Shown here piece by piece: positions 19,724 to 20,732 of a stretch of 20,732 nucleotides of DNA (its first letter is position 1; each line of letters begins with the position of its first letter). A program made the position numbers and the translations under genes. The DNA is from Ichthyophthirius multifiliis (Eukaryota > Ciliophora > Oligohymenophorea > Hymenostomatida). Where the stretch lies: NCBI RefSeq assembly GCF_000220395.1, contig NW_004086366.1, positions 1 to 20,732 of the forward strand, read 5' to 3'. Under the pieces are notes generated by a model. It worked only from the letters and a program-made list of their open reading frames with translations. It searched no databases and had not been told where the DNA came from.

Positions 19724-20732
19724 TAAATTAATATATTATTTTATATAAATAAAATTTTATAAATAAATATTAAAATTTTTGTAAGATATTCATTTAATAA
19801 TATAATATTTTTTATTTTTTTAAATGTTTATATTTTATATTTTAATAAAAAAAAAATAATATATTTAAAAGAAATCTATATATTTTTTTAAAGATTTTAA
19901 TAAAAATAAGTAATATAAAAATAAATAAAATAAAATAATAAGTAAAAAAAATTGAATTAAATAAAAAGTAAATTAGAAAAAATTAAAAAATGGTATTTTT
20001 GTTAATAATAAGAATAAAATTTACTTATACATTAAATTAATTAAAAAAAAATATAAAATAAAATTATCTTTTAATATTATTTATTTTCTAAGAAATAAAA
20101 ATATATTACTAATTACTTTAAGATTTTTATACTAATTAAAAAAAGTTAAATATATTTTATAAATAATTATGTTAATATAAAAATATAATATATAAATATA
20201 TATTATAAATAATATATAAATATATATTATAAATAATATATAAAAATATTAAAAAATTAATAAAATATGTAATATTATATAATATAAATTAATTTATATT
20301 ATTTTTTTTGTAAATTTTTTAAATAATATATATATATTTAAATTAAAGAATAAAATTATTTAATCTAAATAAAAAAAATTAATTATTAATGAAATAAAAA
20401 TAAGAAAAAAAAACAAAATGAAAATAAATTAATTTTATAAATTTTCAAACATAAAAAAAAAATTATAAAACAATAAAATATAAAAAAATATTTAATATTT
20501 TATAATATAAAAGAAATTTCAAGATTAATTATATGATTAAAAAAATATAAAATATTATTGATAATCATATTTGAGTGCGTAAATTAATTTAAATAAAAAA
20601 TATTTAAAGTTTGTAAAATTAAATATATAAATTAGATAAATAATAAGTATAGAAATAAAATATTATATATAAAATTTAATAAATATGTATATAAAATTAT
20701 ATATAATTTATATATATTGTTAAATATTTATT
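19724..20732. other. Terminal AT spacer
   Basis: About 1 kb of A/T-rich DNA to the window end. Apart from a short 24-bp tandem repeat (20185-20246) I see no gene, RNA or known element. No telomeric repeat is present, so this is not a chromosome end. Confidence 0.6.
20185..20246. repeat. 24-bp tandem repeat, about 2.5 copies
   Basis: A 24-bp unit beginning ATAATATATAAATATATATT starts at 20185, 20209 and 20233, the last copy partial. The copies appear identical over their length. Confidence 0.8.

Noticed and set aside
1-20732. Transposons, retroelements, CRISPR arrays, other RNA genes
   Set aside because: No transposase, reverse-transcriptase or capsid-like frame, no long inverted or direct terminal repeats, no spaced repeat array, and only one cloverleaf were seen.

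Overview
This window looks like macronuclear DNA of an oligohymenophorean ciliate. It is extremely AT-rich. Its genes read through in-frame TAA and TAG and end only at TGA (ciliate nuclear code, UAA/UAG = Gln). Introns are short GT-AG introns, mostly 37-142 nt. A tRNA-Gln with anticodon UUA lies at 18003-18074 and would read the reassigned UAA codon. The AT level, tiny introns and gene types fit Ichthyophthirius multifiliis best, with a Tetrahymena relative as second choice; the genus is an inference. Standard-code ORF calling finds almost nothing real here. The gene models below were built by reading code 6 on both strands and checking splice phases by arithmetic.

Layout, left to right: the 3' part of a MORN-repeat gene (+, 82-870); a RING/B-box/coiled-coil/Kelch gene of TRIM-like design (+, 1349-4942) whose 3' end runs into a 7-bp minisatellite; an ANTH-like (AP180/CALM-type) clathrin-adaptor gene interrupted by long Gln/Glu repeats (+, 5113-7198); a small protein with an MGNC acylation start (+, 7881-8204); a tandem cyclic-nucleotide-binding-domain protein (-, 10222-8385, four exons); a B-box protein with a phenylalanine-rich repeat (-, 12720-11377); a small protein with a ubiquitin-like fold (+, 12889-13290), divergent from the B-box gene; an orphan pyroglutamyl-peptidase-like fragment (+, 14345-14514); an intact, intronless copine (+, 15902-17620); the tRNA-Gln(UUA); and a six-exon cyclin (+, 18646-19723). 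The rest is nearly pure A/T spacer with TA, AAT and other microsatellites.

The genes do not form a pathway. Several fit a cell rich in cilia and membrane traffic: copine and the ANTH protein bind membranes, MORN and cyclic-nucleotide proteins are common in ciliate cortex and cilia, and two B-box proteins suggest ubiquitin-type or scaffolding roles. These links are inference.

The most striking window-wide pattern is in the reading frames. Five of the nine protein genes (MORN, Kelch, ANTH, cNBD, B-box) keep a clear protein signal but change frame. Nearly every change is cured by one extra A in a coding-strand A-run; none needs a base removed. The copine, Ubl, MGNC and cyclin genes need no such correction. 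Systematic homopolymer under-calling is the simplest explanation; slippage-based expression is the interesting alternative.
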